A model generated the notes under the pieces. It did no database searches. It was not told the origin of the DNA and saw nothing but the letters and a program-made list of their open reading frames with translations. A DNA stretch of 33,594 nucleotides, from contig MAXH01000141.1 in the NCBI GenBank assembly GCA_001750925.1, positions 1 through 33,594 of the forward strand. Direction: 5' to 3'. This document shows, one piece after another, positions 8,127 to 18,200 of the stretch. The DNA is from Desulfobulbaceae bacterium S3730MH12. Lineage in GTDB: Bacteria > Desulfobacterota > Desulfobulbia > Desulfobulbales > Desulfocapsaceae. The translations under genes were made by a program, and so were the position numbers. Each line of letters begins with the position of its first letter. Position 1 is the first letter of the stretch.

Positions 8127-10205
8127 ATGTTTAATAAAGTTGAAGCTGAAATAGATGGAAAAACGATTTCCATCGAAACCGGTAAAATTGCCAAACAGGC
8201 ATCAGGTTCCGTTGTGATCAGGTGTGGAGACACTGTAGTGCTTGTTACAGCTGTAGGTGCAAAAGAGAGTAAACCTGAACTCGGTTTTTTGCCTCTTACA
8301 ATTGAATATCAAGAAAAACTCGCCTCAGTGGGCAGGATACCAGGGAATTATTTCAGGCGGGAAATAGGTCGGCCCAGTGATAATGAAGTGCTGACCTGCC
8401 GCATCACCGATCGTCCTCTTCGGCCACTATTCCCGGACGGATATTGTTCTGAAACACAGGTTATCGCTACCGTTCTTTCTGCAGATCAGGAAAATTTACC
8501 GGATATTCTTTCCTTGACCGGAGCATCCTGTGCTTTGACTCTATCTGATGTGCCGTTTAACGGTCCGGTAGCCGGTGGACGTGTGGGGTGCATCGATGGA
8601 AAGTACGTTCTGAACCCAACTGTTTCAGAATTGAAGAAGTCCTCAATGGATATTGTTGTTGCCTGTACTCGTCAGGCGGTTGTAATGGTTGAAGGTAAGG
8701 CGGATGAGTTGAGTGAAGACGAAGTGCTTTCCGGTATATTCTTTGCTTTTGAGCAGTTGCAGCCATTGATCGATTTGCAGGAGGAGCTGCAGAGATCAGT
8801 AGGTAAACAAAAACGTGAGGTCGAAGCTCCTGTTGTTGACGAGGAACTTCTGGAAGAGATTCGTAAAGTAGCTGCGTCAGGTATGGAAAAAGTCTTTAAC
8901 ACTTCTGATAAAATTGAACGTGGAAAGGTTTATGATGAGCTGAAAGCTTCTGTCCTTGATGAGTTGGATGAAACCGGCGACCGGACAAGCAGTATCAAAG
9001 ATCTCCTGTCATCATATAAAAAATCATTTATGCGGAATAAAATCGCCGAGAGTGAAATTAGGATTGGCGGGCGTAAATTTGATGAAATTCGTTCCATTTC
9101 CTGTGAAGCTGAGTATCTACCTCGAACCCATGGTTCTGCTCTCTTTACCCGAGGAGAGACACAGGCTCTGGTTACTGCTACCCTGGGAAGTGAACGCGAT
9201 AAGCAGCGTGTAGAAACTTTAAATGGTGAGGAGTTAAGAAGGTTCATGCTTCACTATAACTTTCCTCCTTATTGTGTTGGAGAGGCGCGCTTTCTCAGAG
9301 GTCCATCCCGGCGTGATATTGGTCATGGCACTCTGGCTGCACGTGGGCTGGAAGCTGTGTTGCCAACAGAGGAGGAGTTCCCTTATTCTATCAGGGTGGT
9401 TTCTGAGATCCTTGAATCTAACGGTTCATCCTCCATGGCAACGGTCTGCGGCGGGAGTATGGCTATGATGGATGCCGGTGTACCGATAAAACGGCCTGTT
9501 TCCGGTATTGCCATGGGACTGATCAAAGAAGGTGAGAAGATTGTTATTTTATCAGATATTCTAGGCGATGAAGATCATCTGGGAGATATGGACTTTAAAG
9601 TGGTTGGTACTTGTGATGGAATAACATCACTGCAAATGGACATTAAAATTGATGGTGTTGATCGCGAAATTATGGGTAATGCACTTTCCCAGGCAAGAGA
9701 GGGGCGCAAACATATCCTCTCTGAAATGGAAAAAGGGATCGCCAAAGCTCGTGATGGGGTTGTTGACCACGCTCCGAAGTATATTGTTCACAAGATCAGC
9801 CAGGATAAGATACGCGATATCATAGGACCAGGAGGAAAAATCATCAAAGAATTGTCTGCCGAATTTGATGCTAAAATTGAGGTGGATGATTCCGGACTGG
9901 TAAAAATGTTTGCCTTAAATGGTGATCTTGCTGATGCTCTTGTTGAAAAGGTAAAAGCTATTACCGCAGAGGCTGAAGTTGGTGGAGTCTATAAAGGTAC
10001 TGTAAAGACAATTAAAGATTTTGGTGCCTTTGTGGAAATTCTTCCGGGTACGGATGGCCTCGTTCATATTTCTGAACTTGCCCATGAAAGAGTTGGTAAA
10101 GTCACCGATGTGGTGAGTGAAGGTGATGTCATGGAGGTCAAGGTGCTTGATGTTGACAACCGCGGTCGCATCCGTTTGAGTCGTAAGGCTTTGCTTGAAA
10201 AATAA
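8127..10205 (+). CDS. pnp: polyribonucleotide nucleotidyltransferase (PNPase)
   Basis: PNPase is a trimeric phosphate-dependent 3'-to-5' exoribonuclease and component of RNA degradosomes. The 692 residues comprise two RNase PH domains (about 1-210 and 300-540, with FFRREIGRPSDNEVLTCR in the first and FPPYCVGEARFLRGPSRRD in the second). Between them is an all-helical linker. They are followed by a KH domain with the IIGPGGK loop around residue 566 and a C-terminal S1 domain (about 620-690, containing VGGVYKGTVKTIKDFGAFVEI). All domains are intact. ATG 8127 has GGAG about 6 bases upstream. The gene is preceded by a terminator and a long hairpin, and followed by its own terminator. Confidence 0.98.
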   Translation: MFNKVEAEIDGKTISIETGKIAKQASGSVVIRCGDTVVLVTAVGAKESKPELGFLPLTIEYQEKLASVGRIPGNYFRREIGRPSDNEVLTCRITDRPLRPLFPDGYCSETQVIATVLSADQENLPDILSLTGASCALTLSDVPFNGPVAGGRVGCIDGKYVLNPTVSELKKSSMDIVVACTRQAVVMVEGKADELSEDEVLSGIFFAFEQLQPLIDLQEELQRSVGKQKREVEAPVVDEELLEEIRKVAASGMEKVFNTSDKIERGKVYDELKASVLDELDETGDRTSSIKDLLSSYKKSFMRNKIAESEIRIGGRKFDEIRSISCEAEYLPRTHGSALFTRGETQALVTATLGSERDKQRVETLNGEELRRFMLHYNFPPYCVGEARFLRGPSRRDIGHGTLAARGLEAVLPTEEEFPYSIRVVSEILESNGSSSMATVCGGSMAMMDAGVPIKRPVSGIAMGLIKEGEKIVILSDILGDEDHLGDMDFKVVGTCDGITSLQMDIKIDGVDREIMGNALSQAREGRKHILSEMEKGIAKARDGVVDHAPKYIVHKISQDKIRDIIGPGGKIIKELSAEFDAKIEVDDSGLVKMFALNGDLADALVEKVKAITAEAEVGGVYKGTVKTIKDFGAFVEILPGTDGLVHISELAHERVGKVTDVVSEGDVMEVKVLDVDNRGRIRLSRKALLEK

Positions 10206-10231
10206 TTTTATTCCGGATGTTGTCTGATCAT

Positions 10232-10267
10232 AAAAGCCGGCCCTTTTATAAGGAGTCGGCTTTTTTG
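10232..10267 (+). terminator. rho-independent terminator of pnp
   Basis: AAAAGCCGG (from 10232) pairs with GTCGGCTTTTTT (10255-10266), with an internal CCTT/AAGG pairing in the loop, and the descending arm merges with a run of six Ts. It lies 27 bases after the pnp stop and separates the RNA-metabolism cluster from dut. Confidence 0.9.
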
Positions 10268-10319
10268 TTACTTTTATGATCGTGGTCTTAATTGTTTGAG
10301 AAATAATAATTGTCTCATT

Positions 10320-10775
10320 ATGGCAGAAAAACGCATAAAGTTCTGCTGGCTTTCTACAGCTGATAAACAGGATTTGAATCTTCCGCAATATGAGACTGCC
10401 GGGGCTGCAGGGATGGATGTCGAGGCGGCTGTAGATGGAAATTTGAGTATTGATCCGGGTGAAATAGTATTGCTGCCTACCGGTTTTGCGGTTGCACTTC
10501 CGGAGGGGTATGAATTGCAGGTCCGCCCGCGGAGTGGTCTTGCTGTAAAACATGGAGTTACCATAGTTAACAGTCCGGGTACAATTGACCAGGATTATCG
10601 TGGAGAGATAAAAATAGCTTTGATCAACCTTGGTAAAGCTGCATTTATCGTAAAAAGGGGTGATCGCATTGCCCAGCTTGTACTCGCACCTGTAGTACGA
10701 GCACGATTCGATATTGTGAGTGAGCTGGAGACGACAGGTAGAGGAGCCGGCGGCTTTGGTCATACCGGACTATGA
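10320..10775 (+). CDS. dut: deoxyuridine 5'-triphosphate nucleotidohydrolase (dUTPase)
   Basis: dUTPase hydrolyses dUTP to dUMP and pyrophosphate, limiting uracil in DNA and supplying dUMP for thymidylate. All five motifs of the homotrimeric family are visible from ATG 10320 (151 residues): AGAAGMD (27-33), PRSGLA (70-75), [11 protein letters not shown] with the uracil-stacking Tyr93, GDRIAQLV, and the C-terminal glycine-rich arm [10 protein letters not shown] (141-150). An in-frame TTG at 10296 would add 8 residues, but it has no better ribosome binding site. The stop overlaps the region immediately before the next start at 10780, suggesting cotranscription with the metallo-hydrolase gene. 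Confidence 0.96.
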   Translation: MAEKRIKFCWLSTADKQDLNLPQYETAGAAGMDVEAAVDGNLSIDPGEIVLLPTGFAVALPEGYELQVRPRSGLAVKHGVTIVNSPGTIDQDYRGEIKIALINLGKAAFIVKRGDRIAQLVLAPVVRARFDIVSELETTGRGAGGFGHTGL

Positions 10776-10779
10776 TAAA

Positions 10780-11550
10780 ATGCGATTCTCAGTATTAGGC
10801 AGCGGCAGCCGCGGTAATTCCGTCTATATAGAAAGCGGGAAAACAGGCATTCTGATTGATGGCGGATTTTCCGGCAAAGAACTGGCAAAACGGCTGCATT
10901 CTATCGGGCGCGACCTTTCCGATGTTAAGGCAATCTGTGTTACCCATGAGCACAATGATCATATAAGCGGGGTCGGGGTTGTCTCCAGGCGGTGCTCCAT
11001 TCCAGTCCTTGCAAACCAGGGTACATTCAGGGCGGGGGAAAAGCGTCTCGGGAAATTGAATCAGCGTATTGAGTTTGAGACCGGGGATTGTGTTGAATTT
11101 CAGGATCTCACAATACGATCATTTCGGATATCCCATGATACTGCTGATCCGGTCGGTTTTGTCATTAGTAATGGAAAGCTGACTTTGGGATATTGTACCG
11201 ATACAGGCAAGGTTTCTCATCTTATGGAGAGGAGGCTTACCGGATGTAACGGACTTATCCTTGAATTCAATCACAATCCGGAGATGTTAAAAAATGGACC
11301 TTATCCTTTATCGCTGCAGCAGCGGGTACGTTCCAGCCAGGGCCATCTGTCAAATGAAGATGGGGCAGCCTTCTTAAAGAAAGTTCTATCCGACCAGCTG
11401 CAGATAATTGTTCTTGCACACTTGAGCGATACAAACAATACTCCCGAGCTGGCAACAATTGAGGCGGAAAGAATCCTTTCAAATGGCAGGGTGTCAGAAA
11501 TGATAATTGCCTCTCAAAACAGGTCAACACCGCTTATTACCCTGTCTTGA
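10780..11550 (+). CDS. MBL-fold metallo-hydrolase, WalJ/YycJ-like
   Basis: A 256-residue single-domain metallo-beta-lactamase-fold protein beginning MRFSVLGSGSRGNS, which is characteristic of the YycJ/WalJ branch. The metal motif HEHNDH is at residues 56-61. Downstream ligand regions include SHDTADPVGF and a YCTDTGKVS segment with the bridging Asp, then an LEFNHNPEML region and a late AHLSDTNN. YycJ-type proteins are predicted phosphoesterases/nucleases with a role in DNA repair or cell-wall coordination in Firmicutes; the substrate here is unknown. The start at 10780 lies 4 bases after the dut stop. The 3' end overlaps the convergent yhbY gene by 14 bases. Confidence 0.88.
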   Translation: MRFSVLGSGSRGNSVYIESGKTGILIDGGFSGKELAKRLHSIGRDLSDVKAICVTHEHNDHISGVGVVSRRCSIPVLANQGTFRAGEKRLGKLNQRIEFETGDCVEFQDLTIRSFRISHDTADPVGFVISNGKLTLGYCTDTGKVSHLMERRLTGCNGLILEFNHNPEMLKNGPYPLSLQQRVRSSQGHLSNEDGAAFLKKVLSDQLQIIVLAHLSDTNNTPELATIEAERILSNGRVSEMIIASQNRSTPLITLS

Positions 11551-11872
11551 GTATAATTCTTTTATCCTTTTGTCTTTTTGGGTTGGCTTTGTAGAGGATG
11601 AGGGTTTTGCCGATGAGCTGGACAAGTGCACTTGCTGTTTGATCAGGGATACGTTGTGCTGCCTCTGTTTTTGTTACCTCACTGTTATTTCCGATCTTGA
11701 CTTTAATCAGCTCATGGTGGAGAAGTTCTGTTTCAATGGTCCGAAGTAGTCCTTCGGTTAAACCTTCTTTACCGATTTTGACAACAGGTGAGAGGGGGTG
11801 GGCCAATCCCTTTAAATATTTCTTTTGTTTTATAGTCAGCTCTTGAGCAGGTACCAGTTTTTCATCTGACAT
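11537..11872 (-). CDS. yhbY: YhbY/CRM-domain ribosome assembly RNA-binding protein
   Basis: The 111-residue protein has a single CRM domain, starting LTIKQKKYLKGLAHPLSPVV and carrying the conserved KIGKEGLTEGLL loop (GxxG type), then HHELIKVKIG and a terminal VQLIGKTLILYKANP. YhbY associates with pre-50S particles in E. coli and is thought to help ribosome assembly. An AGGA precedes the ATG at 11872. It lies downstream of the TraB-family gene with a 53-base spacer on the same strand, so the two may be cotranscribed. Its tail overlaps the tail of the opposite-strand metallo-hydrolase gene. Confidence 0.92.
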   Translation of the reverse strand: MSDEKLVPAQELTIKQKKYLKGLAHPLSPVVKIGKEGLTEGLLRTIETELLHHELIKVKIGNNSEVTKTEAAQRIPDQTASALVQLIGKTLILYKANPKRQKDKRIILKTG

Positions 11873-11925
11873 TAATTAGATATCCTTGTGTTGGAGGTTG
11901 TAAAGTTATATTTTTATCAGATTAT

Positions 11926-13122
11926 TTATCTGACAAGATTCTTGAAAATTTCATAACCTCCTACCCACGTTCCTATTGCAGAACCAAGCCCGGTCAACAG
12001 AAAGACTAAAAATACCCTGAGCAGTTTGTTCTTCCACCAGCCCTTCAGGGTGGCAATATCGTCTCCAGCAGATTCAAACTCTTTAACTACAGGGGGGCGG
12101 GTCATCACCTGGATAAAGGCTGTAACATAGCCAGCCCCGATAACCGGGGTCAGGCTGGTAAGCGGTGCTGAGGCAAAGGCACCGATTGTAGTCAGTGGGT
12201 GAGCAAAAGCCAGTAATGCGCCGATGGCTGCCGGGATACCATTTGCCAGTATCCAGAAGAGTACATTGGCTCCGGCATCGGAGACTCCCTTTTGCATTCC
12301 TATAACCACGATTGAGCCGATAATGAGAAGAGGTATAGCCCAGCCTAAAAGCTTGAAGCCTTTCGAAACCGGAGGAATTTTGGAAATTTCACTAATCTGA
12401 TCCTGGTTGTCGCTGTTGAACTGTTTTTTCATCCCTGCAACATGACCGGCTCCGACAACTGCTACAATTCTTTTACCGGGGGATGTTTTGATCTTTTCGA
12501 TCAGGAAGACATCTCTCTCATCAATGAGAACTCTCTTCAAGTCGGGCAGGGTTTCACCCATTTCATCCATAAGCTCTGAGAGAACATCCTTCTGTTTCAG
12601 TTCTGCGAGCTTTTCTTCTGTAATTTCTTCTTTGTCGAAGAGGCTTACGAGTAATGAGGAGAGCAGGTAGCCTTTTTTGAGAAATGATGTTGACTTCCAG
12701 GCCCGGCGCAGGGTGATGCGAACATCTCTATCACACAGTGAAATTGGAATCTGAAATTGGTTTGCGGTCTCAGCTGCAGCAAGGAGCTCTGCCCCGGGTT
12801 TAACTCCCAGCGTCCCCCCCAGCCGTTTTTGATAGGATGCCATCAGAAGACTGACAAGAAGGGTTGAGAGCTGTTTGTTTTTGATAATTTTTTTGAGGTC
12901 AAGAGACTGCCATTTCTTTTTCTGGGAAAGCGCCTGGTATCTCTGGTCATCAAGTTCCAGGCAGACGCAATCGGGCTGCTCCTGCTCTATTACAGTTTTG
13001 ACAAGATCTACAGACTCCTGGGAAATGTGAGCTGTTCCCACAAGGATAATGGTTCTGTCGTCATTCTTTAAGACATGAACATCGTTACTGTATTCGTTGG
13101 CAGGAAGAGGTGAATCTGTCAT
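11926..13122 (-). CDS. TraB/PrgY (GumN/TIKI superfamily) membrane protein
   Basis: The 398 residues divide into a soluble N-terminal TraB domain (about 15-240) and a C-terminal half with several hydrophobic helices (about 255-275, 290-345 and 370-390). Superfamily motifs are present: GTAHIS (GTAH at 29-32), CLELDDQRY with the conserved Glu, and a second GxxH, GAGH, at 224-227. TraB/PrgY proteins are best known from enterococcal pheromone shutdown, and the superfamily includes TIKI proteases. Chromosomal members like this one have no established substrate. The ATG at 13122 has only AT-rich sequence upstream and no clear ribosome binding site. The family call is firm; the function is open. Confidence 0.9.
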   Translation of the reverse strand: MTDSPLPANEYSNDVHVLKNDDRTIILVGTAHISQESVDLVKTVIEQEQPDCVCLELDDQRYQALSQKKKWQSLDLKKIIKNKQLSTLLVSLLMASYQKRLGGTLGVKPGAELLAAAETANQFQIPISLCDRDVRITLRRAWKSTSFLKKGYLLSSLLVSLFDKEEITEEKLAELKQKDVLSELMDEMGETLPDLKRVLIDERDVFLIEKIKTSPGKRIVAVVGAGHVAGMKKQFNSDNQDQISEISKIPPVSKGFKLLGWAIPLLIIGSIVVIGMQKGVSDAGANVLFWILANGIPAAIGALLAFAHPLTTIGAFASAPLTSLTPVIGAGYVTAFIQVMTRPPVVKEFESAGDDIATLKGWWKNKLLRVFLVFLLTGLGSAIGTWVGGYEIFKNLVR

Positions 13123-13301
13123 GTTATATTTTTAATTATCTAACCCGAATAGACCGGAATGTTATAAAATGTTTGTCAGCAGGCGCAGTCTGAACAGAAA
13201 TTTTCTGCAAGATAGGCATCATTAAGGTGGTTGTCATCTTAAAAGTTCGTATAAGGGGAGAGTCTGGAGGGTAGCAGTCCGTTAAAAAGTGTTCTGGGGA
13301 G

Positions 13302-15020
13302 TTAGACTTTTTTCAGTTTTAGTTTTAGTCTGCTTCCAGGATGAATCAAATTGGACTTGAGATTATTCCACTTTTTGATTTCTGCGGTGGATGTTCTGAA
13401 TTTTCTGGAGATTGTCCAGAGGGAGTCTCCATTCTGCACCTGATACCATCTATATGGATTTGAGGAAGCACTGATATGGATCTTTTTCTTATCAGCGCGT
13501 AAAGATGCAATTCTGCTATTCTTGCCTGGTCGTTCTTGACTTGATGCTGCGACTGTAGAATAGGCTGTTTGGGCCACATCAGCACGCTTTCCATTTCGAT
13601 TTATGTAGAGGGATAACTGCTGACCTGCACGAATTCTATGTACACTTGTAAGGCCATTCCATTCGACGATCATTCTTTCAGGGACGTTATACTTTTTTGC
13701 AATTTTGGAGACAGACTCCCCGGGTTTAATGCGATGGAGTACCAGGTTTTCATTAAATGCTGCTGTGGCGTTTTTCGATCCTGCAGGCAATAGCTGGTAG
13801 GTCACTGTAGTGTAGGGGATTCTCAGATTTCGCCCCACAATGAGTTTACTGCTGTGCAGGTTATTGACCTTGAGAATGGTTGTTTTGTTTACGCCGTACT
13901 TTCTACAGATTTTTGAGAGTGTATCACCATTTTTTATCCTGTGGGATTTAAAATCAGTGCTGACCATTGAGTGTAGTCTGGTTAAATTCCTTTTTGCCAG
14001 AGGGGCGGAAGAAGGGGGGATGTTAATTGTGTAAGATGCTCTATTGAGTGGGGTTATACCTTTTCGAAGCTCCTGGTTCAGCTGTTTGATTTCCCTGGTG
14101 GTGCTGTTGCTGATCATTGCAACTGCACCAAGGCTCATGCCGGGGCGAACTTCAAGGCGGTCATACCGTAAAGGTTCCTCGTATTGGATATCATAAAAGC
14201 CGTACTTTTCCGGGTCTTTGGCAATAATAATCGCTGCAATCAATTTTGGTACATATCGTTTTGTTTCCATCTTCAGATATTTGTGGCTGGCTAGATCCCA
14301 GAAATTATCAACCTTATATCGTTTCAGGCCGCCGCGTATTTTTCCGGGTCCGCCATTATAGGCCGCTACTGCCAGATGCCAGTCACCAAAGGCATTGTAG
14401 AGATCAGAAAGGTAGCGTACGGCTGCTTTGGTTGATTTTTCAGCATCTCGCCTCTCGTCAACATATTTATCTATTTTTAAGTGATATTCCTTGCCTGTAG
14501 CTCTCATGAATTGCCAGAGGCCGACAGCACGTGATCTTGAATAAGCGCGGGGATAGAATGCACTTTCAATCATCGAAAGGTAGACTAAATTGAGGGGCAG
14601 TCCGGCCCTGGCTAACTCTGCCTCCATGAGAGTTCGGTATTTTGTGGATCGTTCAAGCCATTGTTTGAATTGTCTTTTCTGTTTGTTCTGGAAAAGATCG
14701 AGGTACATACCAACCTGTTTATTCATCACAACAGGAAAATCGTAGCGCACATCTTCCCTGGGTGAAACAGAGACAGGCGTACTTTCCATATTCCAGAGTC
14801 CGGTTTCTCCCAGGGCGATCAGTTCTTCGTCAAGGCACATTCCGGATTCCGTTTCTACAAGTTGCAGATCAGAATCGTCTTCCTCGTTTGTTTCATCAAT
14901 TATAGGTTCGGGGAGGTCGGGAAGAGTGGTTACAGTGGTTCTGTCGGCGCAGCTGGACAATATGACAGCTGCACAGAAAAAGAGGACAAGTTTGATAAGA
15001 GTATTGAAGGTATAGTTCAT
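13302..15020 (-). CDS. membrane-bound lytic murein transglycosylase with three LysM domains (MltD-like lipoprotein)
   Basis: A 572-residue envelope protein that cleaves glycan strands of peptidoglycan. It starts with a lipoprotein signal peptide, hydrophobic residues 11-21 and lipobox LSSC with Cys24. The SLT domain (about 140-260) has catalytic Glu152 in MIESAFYP, followed by SRAVGLWQFMRATG and VAAYNGGPGK. Three LysM peptidoglycan-binding modules follow at about 360-403, 429-473 and 526-572, each with a GD/GE-S/T-L/V-x-x-I core. The layout matches MltD. The gene is divergent from a class A PBP gene across a 190-base intergenic region, pairing a murein hydrolase with a murein synthase. Confidence 0.93.
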   Translation of the reverse strand: MNYTFNTLIKLVLFFCAAVILSSCADRTTVTTLPDLPEPIIDETNEEDDSDLQLVETESGMCLDEELIALGETGLWNMESTPVSVSPREDVRYDFPVVMNKQVGMYLDLFQNKQKRQFKQWLERSTKYRTLMEAELARAGLPLNLVYLSMIESAFYPRAYSRSRAVGLWQFMRATGKEYHLKIDKYVDERRDAEKSTKAAVRYLSDLYNAFGDWHLAVAAYNGGPGKIRGGLKRYKVDNFWDLASHKYLKMETKRYVPKLIAAIIIAKDPEKYGFYDIQYEEPLRYDRLEVRPGMSLGAVAMISNSTTREIKQLNQELRKGITPLNRASYTINIPPSSAPLAKRNLTRLHSMVSTDFKSHRIKNGDTLSKICRKYGVNKTTILKVNNLHSSKLIVGRNLRIPYTTVTYQLLPAGSKNATAAFNENLVLHRIKPGESVSKIAKKYNVPERMIVEWNGLTSVHRIRAGQQLSLYINRNGKRADVAQTAYSTVAASSQERPGKNSRIASLRADKKKIHISASSNPYRWYQVQNGDSLWTISRKFRTSTAEIKKWNNLKSNLIHPGSRLKLKLKKV

Positions 15021-15210
15021 AATAGGTGCACCCTATTCGAAGCTGCTATAAAAAGCCAGAGGTGACGACAAGCTTTTCTCCATAAAAGTCTGTTGAGATA
15101 TCTCATATAACCTTGTACATTCATGCCAGCCTGAACTGACAATAGAGTCGTAGTCAATTAAAATTGAACGTGCTTCTCAGTCTTAACACTCCATTTAAAC
15201 ATATTTTTCC
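15021..15210. promoter_or_regulatory. divergent intergenic region with three palindromes
   Basis: The region between mltD-like (minus) and PBP (+) genes holds three inverted repeats. AATAGG/CCTATT (15021-15037) directly abuts the transglycosylase start codon and would cover its ribosome binding site in the mRNA. GAGATATCTC (15095-15104) is a perfect 10-bp palindrome. TCAATT-AA-AATTGA (15154-15167) has 6-bp arms. No confident -35/-10 pair could be fixed on either strand. These are candidates for shared operators or mRNA structures only. Confidence 0.35.
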
Positions 15211-18200
15211 ATGTTGAAAAAGTTTTTTCTTTTTTTTATAGCCTTCTTCGTAATTGCCGCCCTTTGGGGGGCAGGGGGGCTGTACTGGGCTGTTGTTCTT
15301 GAGCCGGGGGAGGAAATCAGGCTCGAAAACATACAGAGGATTCTCGGTAAGGAGAGTCATGTTTTCTATAGTGACGGCAGAACCAAACTGGGTGTGTTCT
15401 TTGATAAGGCACATCGTCAATACGTGCACTATTGTGATATCTCAGACGATTTTGTTTATGCTCTGGTGGCCTCTGAAGACGATAGATTTTTTGAACATAT
15501 GGGATTCGATATTGTCAGCATCATGCGGGCAATGATCAAGAACATAGAGGCTGGTCGCGTTGTTCAGGGTGGAAGTACGCTTACCCAGCAGACTGCCAAA
15601 AATCTTTTCAGGAGAAATGCCCGGTCCTATGAAGCCAAACTCAAGGAGTTGCTTTTTGCTCTGAGGCTGGAATACCACTACACTAAAGAGCAGATTTTCG
15701 AATTTTATGCCAACCAGTTTTATGTGTCCGGCAATGGCCACGGTCTTGGGGTTGCTGCCAGGTATTACTTTGACAAAAAGCCATCAGAACTGACTCTTGT
15801 CGAATCAGCGTTTATTGCAGGCAGTGTTAAGCAGCCAAACTATTACAATCCATTTATAAAAAAATCAAAAGAAGCTGCAGATCTAGCGTATACAAGAGCG
15901 AAAATCCGCTTAAAATACGTTCTTGGCAAAATGCGGGATCTGGGAATGATTGATACCTATACGTATAATCAGGCTGTCTCTTCAGAAATCGATTTTAAAC
16001 AGGGGAAGGTCGGTTTCTCTCTTGACTACGTAATGGAGATGGTAAAAGACGCCGTTTCTTCAAAGAAAGTTCTCGACGAGCTTGCTGTTCACGGTATAAC
16101 CAATGTTGCCACTTCAGGAGTACGTGTTATCACCACTGTGGAGAAAGGGCTTCAGGATAAAACTCTTGCAATTCTCCGCAGCGAACTCTCCCGGCTTGAT
16201 GTGCGGATGCGTGGATATGAGAGAGAAGAGGTACAGACAGAACTTGCAGAGATTAAATATAAAGGCGATCGTGTGATTTTAAAGAATGCCTTTTTATTTG
16301 GCAATATAGATAAAATTGAGGGTAAGAATAAAGATATACAACTTACCATCTCCTTTGACAGTAAAATCGGTAAGGGAGTTATCGATCATGCAGGTTTGCA
16401 GCGGATGTTGAAGGCGAGGGTAAAATACCAGAGAGGGTTGTGGAGTAAATTAAAGAAAGGTGATCTGAAGCTGCTTCTCGAGGAGTTGAAGGTTGGGGAC
16501 AGGGTCTGGGTAAGTGTACGGCAGATAGCTGCTGAAGAAACATCCGCTTTATTAAACCTTGAGCGGTACCCGAAAGTACAGGGAGGTGCCCTGGTTTTAA
16601 AAGATGGTGCGATAAAAGCAATGGCAGGCGGGACGGAAAACAGATTTTATAATCGTGCTGTTTATGCCAAAAGAACCATGGGGTCAGCGTTTAAACCGTA
16701 TGTTTATACAGCGGCTTTGCAGCTGGGATGGAATAGTACTGATCTGTTGAAAAATAGTAGAGAGATTTTTGTATATCATGGTCAACCCTATTTTCCCAGG
16801 CCGGATCATAAGAGTCCCCACCAGTGGGTATCAATGAGTTGGGCTGGAGTCCACTCAGAAAATGTTGCCTCTGTCTGGCTTACGGCCCATCTTAGCGACC
16901 ATCTTACGCCTGCTCAGTTTCGTGAAGTTGCAGAGCATCTTGACCTGGCTCCAAAGGTGGTAGACGGTGAAGAGGAGCCGTACAGAGCTTATAGGACAAG
17001 AATCAGAGATAAATATGGCCTTGTTGTCAACCGGGCCGTTCTTTACGCTACTGCTTATGATCAGGCGGTAGAAAACATGGAGACAGATTTTATTTTTGAA
17101 GGCATGGCCGATGAATATAAGGTACTCAAAGAACTCCACTTTGGTCTCCACTTCGATACATACACAGAATCACTGGATCTGGAATTGAGTGAAAATAAAT
17201 CATCTTTGAAAAAGCATGAAATAGCCGAGATAGAACTTCGAAAAGACATTTTGAGCAAATCTTATCTCCTTCTGGCATCGTTGAATAGTGACCTCCGCAA
17301 GTACATAATGGAAGTCGAGAATAGTGAAGAGAACTATGAATACGATCCATTTACAATTCCACTCAGCACACTTTTTCTTAACCGGACGACCGGTGAGATG
17401 TCATTTCACAGAACAGGAGATTCACCTGAAGGCTTGAAAGTGGTTGATCGGGAACAATTGCAGGCATATTTGTTGAGGCTTGATACTCGTAATCGCTATC
17501 AGTTCTGGCAAAAGGTTAAGCTTGGTTCAATCCTCTCTGTTGCTGCCTTCGATATTCTTCAAAAGCAGGTTGAGTATGAATATAAAAAATTGCGAGATGG
17601 TTTACCGTACAGTTTTGAAACTCTGGCCAAAGTCAGGGATTTCCGCACCACGGTCGGCTTGCACTATTTGGTGAAACTGGCAAAGGAACTTGGTATTAAG
17701 AGTGATCTTGAACCGGTTCTTTCCTTTCCTCTCGGTGCAAATGTTGTTACCTTACTCGAAAGCACCAGGATGTATGAGACACTGGTCAGTGGCAGAGTCA
17801 CACAGTACGGAGAAACCGAACATGCAGGACATACTGACCTGGAGGAGGGTTTCGATGAGGAGAGCAACAATTCCCTTGCCATTCTTGATCGTATAGAGTC
17901 GGCAGAGGGTGACATTCTCTATCAGGCCGAAGCACTGAGCAGAAAGCTGCTGGACGAAAAGACACGGTTGACAATCGGTCATATTCTGGAAAATATTGTG
18001 AAGTTCGGAACCGGACGAAAGGCCGATAAGAATGTAAGGTTATCTGCTGATGGACTTGAGGAAAATAAGGAAATTGCAGGTCTTGATCTTCAAATTCCTC
18101 TGCTTGGCAAGACGGGTACGGCAAACAGATATACCAATGCTTCATTTTTCGGATACTTGCCGGGGGTTGCCGATGGTGGCGATGCATTGACTGTAGAAAA

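Noticed and set aside
7853-8134. 93-aa + strand frame between rpsO and pnp
   Set aside because: It begins at the first base after the rpsO stop and runs through two hairpins, the intrinsic terminator and the pnp leader hairpin. It has no ribosome binding site and no family resemblance.
9915-10763. 282-aa minus-strand frame over the pnp 3' end and dut
   Set aside because: It lies antisense to two certain genes and spans a strong terminator. The low-complexity Thr/Ile/Ser composition is typical of a shadow frame.
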